Origin: Ruminococcus sp. UBA4275 | GTDB taxonomy: Bacteria > Bacillota > Clostridia > Oscillospirales > Ruminococcaceae | Assembly (NCBI GenBank): GCA_002395085.1 | Contig: DGVV01000129.1 | Location: 1 to 22,137, forward strand | Length of the DNA stretch: 22,137 nucleotides | Reading direction: 5' to 3' | Shown: in pieces, positions 1 to 6,886 of the stretch | How the letters are laid out: every line of letters starts with the position of its first letter | How positions within the stretch are numbered: position 1 is the first letter of the stretch | Position numbers and translations under genes: made by a program | The notes under the pieces: model-generated | Told to the model about the DNA's origin: nothing | The model's input: the letters and a program-made list of their open reading frames with translations, nothing else | The model's database searches: none

Positions 1-49
1 AGCGCCCCATTATAATCATCGCGCAGCGATACCTTTATCGACAAGCTGG

Positions 50-73
50 CTGCCCGCATGAAAAAGCGGGCAG
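50..73 (-). terminator. Hairpin just after the lipoprotein stop codon (possible terminator)
   Basis: A perfect 8-bp inverted repeat (CTGCCCGC / GCGGGCAG) with an 8-nt A-rich loop begins 5 nt beyond the TGA stop of the lipoprotein gene. There is no clear U-run after it on the minus strand, so it may be a weak terminator or a 3'-end stabilising hairpin. Positions 1-49 hold no recognisable gene, only a TATAAT-like hexamer near 10-16 that could belong to a minus-strand gene outside the window. Confidence 0.4.
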
Positions 74-78
74 TTCTG

Positions 79-888
79 TCAGCGATATGCAAGCAGCGCA
101 TTTGCAAGTGCGTCAGCATTCTCAGATTTTGCGATGATGCTGCCGCTGTCATCTTTCAGGGTGAGTGCGTGAAAATCAGCGGTATAGCACTGAACCTGAT
201 TCAGCCAACCGTCGACAATTTCATGAACCGTCACATGAACGGTATTCTCATCGGAATTATACATTTCCGTGACGGTTTTGGAATCGGGATGGACAACCGG
301 ATTCCTGAGCGAATAGGACGGTTTTTCTTCAAATTTGCGTGTTTCCGCATTCCAGAGGAAATATGAATAGAACGTATATTCACTGTAATCATCTTCTGCA
401 ACTGCCAGATCAAGACTGCCGTCCAGATTCAGGTCCTCCAGATAATAAAACGGCTCAATTCCGGAATCAATCAACGCAGAAAAATCGTAGGAAATCGTCT
501 GATAATTTCCGCCCGCAAGCCGCATGGAAACACTGTCGGGCAGGAACAGGTAAGTAAAGTTTTCCGGCTGCGGATCATTTCCGTGTTCCTCACCGCCCTC
601 ACCGCCGGTGCTGCGCGGCGATGCAGGTTCTGCGGTCGTGAAGACAGCAGGCGGGATGTCTGTATGCCCATTTGCAGATGAGGAGACAGTTGTTGTCTCA
701 GTTGAATCTGTAATTGTGGTTGCAGCGGCAGCGGTGGTCTGCGTTGTTTCGGCAGCGGATGTTGTGACTTCAGCCTGAGCGGTCAGGTCTGTTGCTGAGA
801 TTTCTGTTGAGCTGTTTTCCGTATTTTTGCCGCAGGCTGTCAGAAGCAGCGCAGCGATTGTAAGCGGAATCAGATGTTTGATGTGCAT
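79..888 (-). CDS. Secreted lipoprotein with Thr-rich linker and XAC2610-like C-terminal domain
   Basis: The gene encodes 269 residues. I start it at the ATG ending at 888, which follows a GAGGGAG ribosome binding site; a longer reading from an upstream TTG has no better signal. The N-terminus is a classic lipoprotein signal: a short basic start, a hydrophobic run and the lipobox LTAC, so the mature protein should be lipidated on that Cys and anchored outside the membrane. Residues of about 25-95 are a Thr/Ser/Ala-rich low-complexity linker. The C-terminal half has a DLNLDGSLDL stretch resembling a calcium loop or FG-GAP-like turn, followed by a YFLWN...FEEKP pattern that recalls XAC2610-type domains of unknown function. 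No catalytic motif is visible. It lies 62 nt downstream of the ribbon-helix-helix gene in the same direction and could be co-transcribed with it. The lipoprotein call is strong; the domain call is tentative. Confidence 0.8.
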   Translation of the reverse strand: MHIKHLIPLTIAALLLTACGKNTENSSTEISATDLTAQAEVTTSAAETTQTTAAAATTITDSTETTTVSSSANGHTDIPPAVFTTAEPASPRSTGGEGGEEHGNDPQPENFTYLFLPDSVSMRLAGGNYQTISYDFSALIDSGIEPFYYLEDLNLDGSLDLAVAEDDYSEYTFYSYFLWNAETRKFEEKPSYSLRNPVVHPDSKTVTEMYNSDENTVHVTVHEIVDGWLNQVQCYTADFHALTLKDDSGSIIAKSENADALANALLAYR

Positions 889-911
889 AAGCTTCTCCCT
901 CAAAGATGGGC

Positions 912-942
912 AGGAGGCGAAAGACCGCAGCCTTCGCCTCCT
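912..942 (-). terminator. Intergenic hairpin between the ribbon-helix-helix gene and the lipoprotein gene
   Basis: A perfect 10-bp stem (AGGAGGCGAA / TTCGCCTCCT) with an 11-nt loop sits in the 62-nt gap. The minus-strand sequence after it is only weakly U-rich (CATCTTTG), so it may attenuate rather than fully stop transcription into the lipoprotein gene. On the minus strand the 5' arm contains AGGAGG, so the hairpin could also hide a ribosome-binding-like sequence. Confidence 0.45.
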
Positions 943-950
943 TGTATTGT

Positions 951-1580
951 TTACAGGAAATAGTCGCGGTATCTGAGCAGCGTATCGCTGATGCGGTCCC
1001 AGATGGTGATGTAACCATCCTGCTCCTCAAAAACCTTGCCGTGAGAATTGCCGTTATCGAATTTCATCTGCGTGAAATTATTATCGAAGTGCGGCACATA
1101 GGTATCGGGATGTCCGAGCGGATCAGAGCAGCGGCCGCGGAGTGCTTCCAGCGTGACATTGCCCAGCTCCCGCTGAAGCTCAAAGAAGGCGCGCAGAATC
1201 TTATGATTATACTGCTGCGGCTTTCTTGCCCAGCGCGGAATACGGTTGATTGCCTTACCCCATTCCTGCCAGTAATCCGGGCGCGGCGGGCGATCCTGAT
1301 TCGGGGTCGCTCTGTGCGGCGGACGGTCGTCAGTCGGCGTACCGGTACGGGGCGGAGGGGGAGGCGGCGGGGGCGTCTGCGGTCTTGCCTGCGCAGTCGT
1401 ATGCGAACCGCGGAACACTTCCGGCTCACGGAAGGAGTTTGCTGCGGACTGAAGGGCGGTTGCGAGATAATCGCGGACAAACTTTTCTGCAAGCTCATCG
1501 CGGTTATCACCGGTGAGCTGCAAGGCAAGCTCAAATTTTTCCGCAAGCTCGCTTGGCAGATTAAAAATCAACTGTTTCAT
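951..1580 (-). CDS. Putative ribbon-helix-helix DNA-binding protein with polyproline linker and conserved-looking C-terminal domain
   Basis: The gene encodes 209 residues. The chosen ATG (ending at 1580) follows GGAGG with a 9-nt spacer; upstream in-frame extension has no such signal. Residues 1-40 (KQLIFNLP, then two short amphipathic helices) fit a ribbon-helix-helix fold, in which a beta strand inserts in the DNA major groove; this is a structural guess from pattern. Residues of about 45-100 are a Pro-rich linker with eight consecutive Pro. The last 100 residues are Trp/Tyr/Asp-rich (for example SHGKVFEEQDGYITIW) and look like a folded domain I do not recognise. The gene has its own promoter in the 140-nt gap after rnfD, and tandem 8-bp repeats cover that promoter, which suggests autoregulation. 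It might be a regulator, an antitoxin-like protein with no partner, or a protein whose N-terminus only mimics a ribbon-helix-helix. Confidence 0.7.
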   Translation of the reverse strand: MKQLIFNLPSELAEKFELALQLTGDNRDELAEKFVRDYLATALQSAANSFREPEVFRGSHTTAQARPQTPPPPPPPPRTGTPTDDRPPHRATPNQDRPPRPDYWQEWGKAINRIPRWARKPQQYNHKILRAFFELQRELGNVTLEALRGRCSDPLGHPDTYVPHFDNNFTQMKFDNGNSHGKVFEEQDGYITIWDRISDTLLRYRDYFL

Positions 1581-1648
1581 ATACTGTATCCTCCATATTC
1601 GGAAGGCGGAACGGTCGGTGCGGTATGGCATCTCCGTTGCTTGCCTAC

Positions 1649-1677
1649 AGTATACAGCAAATTTGCAAATTTGTCAA
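1649..1677 (-). promoter_or_regulatory. Sigma-A promoter of the ribbon-helix-helix gene
   Basis: On the minus strand there is a perfect TTGACA (1677-1672), a 17-nt spacer and TATACT (1654-1649). The predicted start near 1642 leaves a leader of about 60 nt before the ATG. The spacer is largely made of the AAATTTGC repeat, so a protein bound there would block RNA polymerase. Confidence 0.85.
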
Positions 1678-1700
1678 GCGAAATTTGCAAATTAGCAAAT
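1655..1700 (-). repeat. Two tandem pairs of an 8-bp repeat (ATTTGCWA) overlapping the promoter: putative operator
   Basis: Read on the minus strand, units ATTTGCTA (1700-1693) and ATTTGCAA (1692-1685) are adjacent. After a 14-nt interval come ATTTGCAA (1670-1663) and the imperfect ATTTGCTG (1662-1655). The 14-nt interval contains the -35 hexamer, and the second pair fills the promoter spacer up to the -10. Each pair is also partly palindromic. Adjacent short direct repeats at a promoter are a known binding arrangement for ribbon-helix-helix repressors such as omega. That this gene's own product binds here is inference. Confidence 0.75.
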
Positions 1701-1720
1701 CTGTAACCATTCTGTAATAT

Positions 1721-2659
1721 TTACGCAGTCTTCTTCTGCTTTTTCGTTGCAGCGCTGCTGCGCGATACAACACCAAACGGAATTGCAGCACAGCGGCGAT
1801 CCAGCATCGGTGTCAGCAGATTCATAATGAGAATCGCATAAGCAGCACCCTCCGGATAGCCGCCGTAATGCCGGATGATGAATGTAATGCAGCCGCATCC
1901 GATTCCGAAGAAGAATTTGCCGGATGCTGTCAGCGGTGAAGTGACCGGATCATTTGCCATAAACAGCGCTGCCAGCAGAATGCCGCCTGAAAGAAGCTGG
2001 CTGACGGTATCAAAGCCGAAAAGCAGGCTCAGCAGAGCGAAACTGCCCAGATAGGTCAGCGGGATAACAGGGGAGACAACCTGTACAAGCATCAGGAAGA
2101 TGCCGCCAAGCAGCAATCCTGCGGCACAGGTTTCACCGATGCAGCCTGCGGTATTTCCAAGCAGCAGATCCCAGAAGCTCGCATTGCCCGTGATGAGCGG
2201 TGTTGCACTGGAAACGGCATCGGCAGCAGGCGCACGGAACGCGGTCATCTGCTGGGTAAATGCAAGCATCATCGCGACGCGGGCAGTCAGGGCGGGATTG
2301 ACGAAATTCTGACCGAGGCCGCCGAAAATCTGCTTGACGATTACAACGGCGAAGAAGCTGCCGGCTGCGCCCTGCCACAGCGGGAGATCCGGCGGCAGAA
2401 TCATTCCAAGCAGCAGACCGGTCACGGCGGCAGAGCAGTCTGTGACAGTCATTTTGCGGCGGAAAAGCAGCAGACACAGCATCTCAGAGAGAATTGCCGT
2501 GCCGGTGGTAACACCGAGAAGTTCCGCAGCATGGATTCCGAAATGCAGGCAGCCTGCGATTGCAGCGGGCAGCAGGGCAAGCAGCACACAGAGCATGATA
2601 TATGCTGTTTTCATGCCGCTGTGCGTGTGCGGAGAGGGCGTGACAGAGAGTTTTTTCAT
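1721..2659 (-). CDS. rnfD: Rnf electron-transport complex subunit D (FMN-bearing membrane subunit)
   Basis: The gene encodes 312 residues, a normal length for RnfD. RnfD is an integral membrane subunit of the Rnf complex, which couples ferredoxin:NAD+ electron transfer to Na+ or H+ movement. About nine to ten hydrophobic segments are visible. The conserved GGLGQNFVNPALTAR region (about 113-127) is present, and the covalent FMN attachment motif is SSATPL (about 150-155), with Thr153 the expected FMN carrier. The C-terminus is short and basic. The ATG lies 17 nt after rnfC; its ribosome binding site AAAGGAG begins at the rnfC stop codon, so translation is probably coupled. rnfG, E, A and B would normally follow but do not: the next gene is the unrelated ribbon-helix-helix protein. 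The family call is confident. Confidence 0.92.
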   Translation of the reverse strand: MKKLSVTPSPHTHSGMKTAYIMLCVLLALLPAAIAGCLHFGIHAAELLGVTTGTAILSEMLCLLLFRRKMTVTDCSAAVTGLLLGMILPPDLPLWQGAAGSFFAVVIVKQIFGGLGQNFVNPALTARVAMMLAFTQQMTAFRAPAADAVSSATPLITGNASFWDLLLGNTAGCIGETCAAGLLLGGIFLMLVQVVSPVIPLTYLGSFALLSLLFGFDTVSQLLSGGILLAALFMANDPVTSPLTASGKFFFGIGCGCITFIIRHYGGYPEGAAYAILIMNLLTPMLDRRCAAIPFGVVSRSSAATKKQKKTA

Positions 2660-2676
2660 AGTTCAGCACACTCCTT

Positions 2677-3954
2677 TCAAGGCTTCGGCAGCAGGGTTTT
2701 CGCCTGCTGAATCACATCTGCGAGGGGACGGTGTGCCGGACATACGTATGAACAGCATCCGCAGTTCATACAAAGCGTAATGTGATGCGCTGTCAGCATC
2801 CTGATGTCCTGTTTCTGATAGGCACGTTCAAGCTGTACGGGCATCAGGTTCAGCGGGCAGACACGGATGCATCTGCCGCAGCGAATACAGGGAGAAGGCT
2901 TAGGCTGTTTTGCGGATTTGCACGCAATCAAGCCGTTCTGCGGCTTGAGAATGGGAAAATCGGGGGAGGAGAGTGCAGCGCCCATCATCGGACCGCCGCA
3001 CAGCAGTTTGTGCAGATGATCAAAGTCGCAGCCGGTATATTCCAGCAGTCTGACGGCATTTGTACCGATCGGAACACGCAGATTGAACGGCTTTTTGATT
3101 GCATCGCCGTCCACGGTGACAACGCGCTCCGTCATCGGGATGCCGGTCTGCACATACTGATACAAAAAAGCGACGGTGCTGACATTCAGTGTGATGAGAC
3201 CGAGATCCGCAGCGGTTTTTCCTTCCGGTATGACCTTGCCGCAGGTGTGGTAAATCACGACCTTTTCTGCTCCCTGCGGATAGACCGCGGGCAGGGGACA
3301 GACCGTAATCCCTTTCTGCGCGGCACTCAGTTCGCTGAGTTTCCGGATTGCAGCGGGTTTGTCGGTCTGAATGCCGATGCGTGCTTCTTTGATTTTCAGC
3401 AGCCGCATGATCAGCACAGTTCCTTCTATTACATCTTCCGGATGCTCCGTCATCAGGCGGCTGTCAGAGGTGAGATACGGCTCACATTCTGCCCCGTTGA
3501 CAATGAGCATCTGGGGCTTCTGAACTGCGGCGAGTTTGAGAAAAGTCGGTTTGCCCGAACCTCCCAGCCCGACACATCCGGATTCTCTGGCTGCACGGAT
3601 CAGATCATCTCTTGATTTCACAGACGGAGGCTGGCAGCCGTCGAAAATGCGCTGTTCGCCGTCAGAGGTGATTTCCACGCACGGGACTTCCGTTCCGTCT
3701 GCGGTGCGGTACTGCGTAATCGCCGAGACTGTGCCGGATACACTTGCATGAATCGGGACAGCGCTTTCGGAGACTGCTTCACCGACAAGCTGCCCCAGCA
3801 GAACATGATCGCCTTTTTTGACTGCCGGCTGACAGGGATCACCGGTATGCATCAGCATAGGCAGCCGCACGGTTTCGGGCAGCGGCAATGCCCGGACAGG
3901 CTGTTCCTCCGTGCGTTTCCAGTGTGGCAAATGGATGCCGCTGAGTCGTTTCAT
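2677..3954 (-). CDS. rnfC: Rnf electron-transport complex subunit C (NADH/FMN-binding iron-sulfur subunit)
   Basis: The gene encodes 425 residues. RnfC is the peripheral cytoplasmic subunit where NAD(H) reacts. Seen in order: an RnfC N-terminal barrel-sandwich region (about 1-95) with GDHVLLGQLVGE and ASVSGTVSAI; a NuoF-like nucleotide-binding region with a Gly-rich GLGGSGKPT loop and NGAECEPYLTSD; a SLBB-like segment; and two ferredoxin-type 4Fe-4S motifs, CIRCGRCIRVCP (about 356) and CMNCGCCSYVCP (about 395), with all eight Cys present. The ATG at 3954 has a rather distant GGAAAGGA site. I see no convincing minus-strand promoter in the 67 nt separating it from the XRE regulator, so read-through from that gene is likely. 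The enzyme looks intact. Confidence 0.93.
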   Translation of the reverse strand: MKRLSGIHLPHWKRTEEQPVRALPLPETVRLPMLMHTGDPCQPAVKKGDHVLLGQLVGEAVSESAVPIHASVSGTVSAITQYRTADGTEVPCVEITSDGEQRIFDGCQPPSVKSRDDLIRAARESGCVGLGGSGKPTFLKLAAVQKPQMLIVNGAECEPYLTSDSRLMTEHPEDVIEGTVLIMRLLKIKEARIGIQTDKPAAIRKLSELSAAQKGITVCPLPAVYPQGAEKVVIYHTCGKVIPEGKTAADLGLITLNVSTVAFLYQYVQTGIPMTERVVTVDGDAIKKPFNLRVPIGTNAVRLLEYTGCDFDHLHKLLCGGPMMGAALSSPDFPILKPQNGLIACKSAKQPKPSPCIRCGRCIRVCPLNLMPVQLERAYQKQDIRMLTAHHITLCMNCGCCSYVCPAHRPLADVIQQAKTLLPKP

Positions 3955-4021
3955 GAGAATTGTTGTTCCTTTCCGAAATTAGGTCTTTCTTTTTTTGCGC
4001 AGATGTGGTATAATAGTCATG

Positions 4022-4735
4022 TTACGGTCTGTGCTGCGTTTGCAGCGTATCACGGGTTCTCGCAATGCTGTCTTCGCTGATCTTAATGAGATTCAGCAGA
4101 GAGGATGCATATTCGGAGAAATCTTTAGAGAGCGTCGCAGTCGTAACATACAGTGTTTCCGCATCTTCAACTGCGTCATTTGTACCGAGCGCAATGCCGC
4201 TGGAGGCCGCCTTGATGTTGGATTCATTCAGCGAAATGATCGCATTGGAGCTGTCATTTGCAACAACTTTCGGCACACGGAACAGCTTCTGGTCATTGTG
4301 CGGGCAGGCATTGTAAATGATGCGGAACAGCTTGTAAACGGAGAGCATCAGATAAGACGATACCTCACGGATCAGCGTGACGGAATTCGCGCGCTGGGAG
4401 AAAGAAAACAGCAGGCTGATTGAATTGTTGATGATCTTGCGGTAAAAGCGGATGACCTCATTGGAGGGCATTTCGTTGTTGCCGTCGTCATCGGGGATCT
4501 CCTCAATGGTCAGTGTTTTGCCGCCCGGCTCAGGCGTTCTGCCGAGGAGGTAATCGCAGGAAACATTATAGTAATCAGCGATGCGCACCAGAAAATCGAG
4601 ACCGCATTCCCGGATACCCTTTTCATAGTGCGAGAGGAGTGCCTGTGAGATGCCGAGGTCGGTCGCGGCTTTTTTCTGGCTGATCTTGCGCTCCTTGCGC
4701 TGTAAGGTAATGATGCGCGGAAAATCTTCGTTCAT
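4022..4735 (-). CDS. XRE-family transcriptional regulator
   Basis: The gene encodes 237 residues. Residues of about 7-65 form a Cro/C1-type helix-turn-helix (RKERKISQKKAATDLGIS, then LLSHYEKGIR), ending in the usual YYNVSCDYLLGRTPE signature. A short acidic linker (EEIPDDDGNNE) leads to a 150-residue, largely helical C-terminal domain with no recognised family, perhaps for dimerisation or ligand sensing. GGGAG precedes the ATG. It has a near-consensus promoter with an inverted repeat overlapping the -10, consistent with autoregulation. It is the first gene of an apparent unit with rnfC and rnfD, so it may regulate them; that link is inferred from position only. Confidence 0.88.
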   Translation of the reverse strand: MNEDFPRIITLQRKERKISQKKAATDLGISQALLSHYEKGIRECGLDFLVRIADYYNVSCDYLLGRTPEPGGKTLTIEEIPDDDGNNEMPSNEVIRFYRKIINNSISLLFSFSQRANSVTLIREVSSYLMLSVYKLFRIIYNACPHNDQKLFRVPKVVANDSSNAIISLNESNIKAASSGIALGTNDAVEDAETLYVTTATLSKDFSEYASSLLNLIKISEDSIARTRDTLQTQHRP

Positions 4736-4777
4736 GGCCGGATACTCCCTTTCTTACTCAAAAATGGACATGATACC

Positions 4778-4799
4778 CTATCAATTATATAACAGATAG
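4778..4799. repeat. Inverted repeat over the XRE gene promoter (putative operator)
   Basis: CTATC and GATAG are separated by 12 AT-rich bases covering the -10 hexamer and part of the spacer. The outer flanks continue the symmetry imperfectly (ATAC on one side, GGGTAT on the other). Operators of C1/XRE-type dimers often look like this; binding by the adjacent regulator is inference. Confidence 0.45.
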
Positions 4800-4812
4800 T
4801 ATATTTTGTAAA
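4784..4812 (-). promoter_or_regulatory. Sigma-A promoter of the XRE gene (and probably rnfC-rnfD)
   Basis: Minus strand: TTTACA (4812-4807), 17-nt spacer, TATAAT (4789-4784). This is a near-perfect match. The leader to the ATG at 4735 would be about 42 nt. I found no clear plus-strand promoter for the divergent phosphatase gene in the same 173-nt gap. Confidence 0.82.
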
Positions 4813-4849
4813 GAGTTATCCGACAAAAATTAGTGACAAACTTTCAACT

Positions 4850-4867
4850 CGATTTTTGGTGAAATCG
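4850..4867. repeat. Short inverted repeat upstream of the phosphatase gene
   Basis: CGATTT and AAATCG flank a 6-nt loop, 41 nt before the phosphatase ATG. It could be a small hairpin in the phosphatase leader or a protein site. Little more can be said. Confidence 0.3.
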
Positions 4868-4908
4868 TCAGAAACCCTGCGCTTTGCGTTCAGAAAGGAA
4901 GAATCAGC

Positions 4909-5544
4909 ATGAAAAATTATCATATTTACCTGATCCGTCACGGCAGAACAGACGCCAATCTTGACGGCAGATACATCGGTACATCAGATTTCCCGCTCCA
5001 TGACATGGGCAGAAACGAGCTGTACGATAAGCTCGACAGTTATGTGTATCCGCGTGTGGAACGTGTTTACACGAGTCCGCTCAGCCGCTGTACAGAAACC
5101 GCAGAGATCCTGTTTCCGGATCGTGAGACGGTAATAGCGGAGGAATTCCGCGAGCTGAATTTCGGAAAATACGAGGGCAAAACGCCCGAAGATCTTGCTG
5201 ATGATCCGGAGTTTCTCACATGGATCCGCGGCGGTATGGAGGCACGTCCGCCGGAAGGCGAGAGCGTTTCGGAACTTTGCGTCCGGAGCTTCAAGGGCTT
5301 CCACCGCATTCTTCTGGAAATGATGCAGGAGAACCTTCAGCACGTTGCACTGGTGACGCACGGCGGCGTCATCTCGAATGCACTCGCCTGCTTCGGCATT
5401 CCGAAGCTTGACCCCAAGCAGATCCGGATTGCACCGGGCGAGGGCTTTGAAATCATGATCAATCCGCAGATGTGGCAGCAGGCACAGGCGTTTGAGATCC
5501 TGCGGCAGATTCCGTTCCTTCCGGAGCAGGTCGATACATTCTAA
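4909..5544 (+). CDS. Histidine phosphatase family protein (phosphoglycerate mutase-like)
   Basis: The gene encodes 211 residues, a typical length. It carries the branch-1 histidine phosphatase signature: LIRHGRTDAN at residues 8-17, with His11 the expected phosphohistidine; YTSPLSRCTETAEIL, supplying the second Arg; the acidic FRELNFGKYEG; and VTHGGV, the second catalytic His. The substrate cannot be read from this. The sequence resembles both CobC/alpha-ribazole phosphatase-like and GpmB/PhoE-like proteins, and no cobalamin genes are nearby. AAAGGAAG precedes the ATG. A membrane-protein gene follows after 23 nt, so the two probably share a transcript that ends at the terminator at 6057-6092. 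Confidence 0.9.
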   Translation: MKNYHIYLIRHGRTDANLDGRYIGTSDFPLHDMGRNELYDKLDSYVYPRVERVYTSPLSRCTETAEILFPDRETVIAEEFRELNFGKYEGKTPEDLADDPEFLTWIRGGMEARPPEGESVSELCVRSFKGFHRILLEMMQENLQHVALVTHGGVISNALACFGIPKLDPKQIRIAPGEGFEIMINPQMWQQAQAFEILRQIPFLPEQVDTF

Positions 5545-5567
5545 AAGGCTAAAAGGAGGGGCGTGCG

Positions 5568-6038
5568 ATGCTGCTTGAGATCATCGTCGCTGTTGTCGTG
5601 ATTGTTGTCATTCTGGTGCTGGTGGGCGTACCGCTTCCTTCCATTATTACGCTGCTTGCCTTTGTGATGATGGGAATTGTGGTGCTTGCTATGGTACTGT
5701 TTGTGGGTTTCTTTGTTGTGACTGACATTTCCCTGCTCTTCCGCAAACGGGCAAACGGGAAATTTGTGCGCATCACTGATGATGAGCGGTTTGAACGTGC
5801 GGTTTATCAGGTTGACGGAACGGAATATACCTGTCTGTTTCCGGCAGAAAATATCGCGCGCAGAAAGCTTTACCATACAGACGGCAGCTATCCTCTGCTG
5901 ATTTCGCGCTCACAGAAGCGCAGGACTGCCTACGACCGGCACAGTCTGATTGTCATAGCAGTCGGATCGGTTTTTGCGGTGCTGTTTGCCGCTGCGCTTG
6001 CGGCTGGAGCGGTTATGCTGCCGCAGGTCTTGTTCTGA
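5568..6038 (+). CDS. Small membrane protein of unknown function
   Basis: The gene encodes 156 residues behind an AAAGGAGGGG ribosome binding site. Residues 1-52 are two adjoining strongly hydrophobic helices rich in Val, Ile and Leu. About 70 residues of mixed polar sequence follow, including many basic residues (for example RKRANGK and SQKRR), probably cytoplasmic, and then a third transmembrane helix at about 127-152 that reaches nearly to the C-terminus. I recognise no family. Its position directly after the histidine phosphatase suggests shared expression but not a function. Confidence 0.75.
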   Translation: MLLEIIVAVVVIVVILVLVGVPLPSIITLLAFVMMGIVVLAMVLFVGFFVVTDISLLFRKRANGKFVRITDDERFERAVYQVDGTEYTCLFPAENIARRKLYHTDGSYPLLISRSQKRRTAYDRHSLIVIAVGSVFAVLFAAALAAGAVMLPQVLF

Positions 6039-6056
6039 GCTGAATTCAACAGAAAC

Positions 6057-6092
6057 GCGCTCCCGCCTATGAGCAGGCAGGAGCGCTTTTTT
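6057..6092 (+). terminator. Rho-independent terminator after the phosphatase/membrane-protein pair
   Basis: A GC-rich stem of 7 bp, one C-A mismatch and a further 4 bp (GCGCTCC C GCCT / AGGC A GGAGCGC), with a 6-nt loop, is followed by six Ts. It lies 18 nt after the plus-strand stop. On the minus strand it is followed by GTTTCTGTT, so it may also serve the convergent deacetylase gene. Confidence 0.92.
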
Positions 6093-6101
6093 GGATGAGA
6101 T

Positions 6102-6827
6102 TTACAGCGTGTAACCCTTGCTGCGCAGCGCGTCGATGAGATCACCGAGGATCTGCGCATTGGCAGATGATACGGAATGCAGCAGATACACAGCGCCGCC
6201 GTGAGCCATATCCGTGAGATTGACAAGGGCTGTCTGCGGGTCTGGCTGAGCATCGGTTTTCCAGTCAACGTGCGCAGCGCTCCAGAATACGGTATGGTAT
6301 CCAAGAGACTGCACCTGTACCAGTGATGCCATGTCATATTCCCCGCAGGGCGGACGGAAATACTGCATCTCATAGCCGTATTTGTCCCGCACAAAACAGT
6401 GCAGGTCCATGATTTCCTGTTCCAGTTCCGCCGTACTGAGTGCCGGAATGGCAGCATGGGTCATGCCGTGGTTGCCGAGCGTATGCCCTTCCCGGATCAT
6501 GCGCCTGACGAGTTCGGTTTCCTTTTGTGCGTAGTCGCCCGTCAGGAAGAAAATCGCGGTGACGCCCTTGTCGCGGAGTGTATCGAGGATCTGTGCGGTA
6601 TAGCCGTTTTCATAGCCCTGATCGAAAGTCAGGATGATGCGATTTGCATCGGCAGAAAGGGCGCACGCACCGTAATCGCCATATTCCGCATTAAATTCCA
6701 GCGCACCGGTCGGACGGTTCTTTGCATCAGTCTGCCTGCCCTGCCCGTAGCCGATCGCTGATGCCGGCAGAACCGGCATGGAACACAGCAGCGCGGCACA
6801 GCAGAGTACTGAGAGCAGTTGTTTCAT
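6102..6827 (-). CDS. PdaA-like polysaccharide deacetylase (peptidoglycan de-N-acetylase)
   Basis: The gene encodes 241 residues. I start it at the ATG ending at 6827, which follows AAAGGAG; an open frame continues 223 codons upstream but overlaps the neighbouring gene and has no coding character. Residues 1-24 are a signal peptide (cleavage likely after ASA). The NodB-like domain matches the PdaA branch better than the chitin-deacetylase branch: TFDQGYENGY (metal/catalytic Asp69), GNHGMTH (His120 and His124 as metal ligands), RPPCGEYD, FWSAAHVDW and LLHSVSSANA (His217). In Bacillus, PdaA removes the N-acetyl group of muramic acid to form the delta-lactam of spore cortex. Whether this organism sporulates, or uses the enzyme in ordinary wall remodelling, is not shown here. 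It lies 59 nt behind a membrane-protein gene on the same strand. Confidence 0.88.
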   Translation of the reverse strand: MKQLLSVLCCAALLCSMPVLPASAIGYGQGRQTDAKNRPTGALEFNAEYGDYGACALSADANRIILTFDQGYENGYTAQILDTLRDKGVTAIFFLTGDYAQKETELVRRMIREGHTLGNHGMTHAAIPALSTAELEQEIMDLHCFVRDKYGYEMQYFRPPCGEYDMASLVQVQSLGYHTVFWSAAHVDWKTDAQPDPQTALVNLTDMAHGGAVYLLHSVSSANAQILGDLIDALRSKGYTL

Positions 6828-6886
6828 CGGAAACTCCTTTCGCAGCGGGATCGCCCGCAACAAAAGGATATGCAGTTTGGCCTGCT

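Noticed and set aside
1655..1700. CRISPR-like short repeats
   Set aside because: Units are only 8 bp, adjacent or 14 nt apart, with no spacers or cas genes; the promoter overlap points to an operator.
906..1706. Open frame of 266 codons on the plus strand opposite the ribbon-helix-helix gene
   Set aside because: Its translation is Arg/Cys-rich with no domain, it lies antisense to a gene with a good start, ribosome binding site and promoter, and it crosses that promoter.
2782..3615. Plus-strand open frame of 277 codons opposite rnfC
   Set aside because: rnfC on the other strand has all family motifs; this frame has none and is a shadow of its codon pattern.
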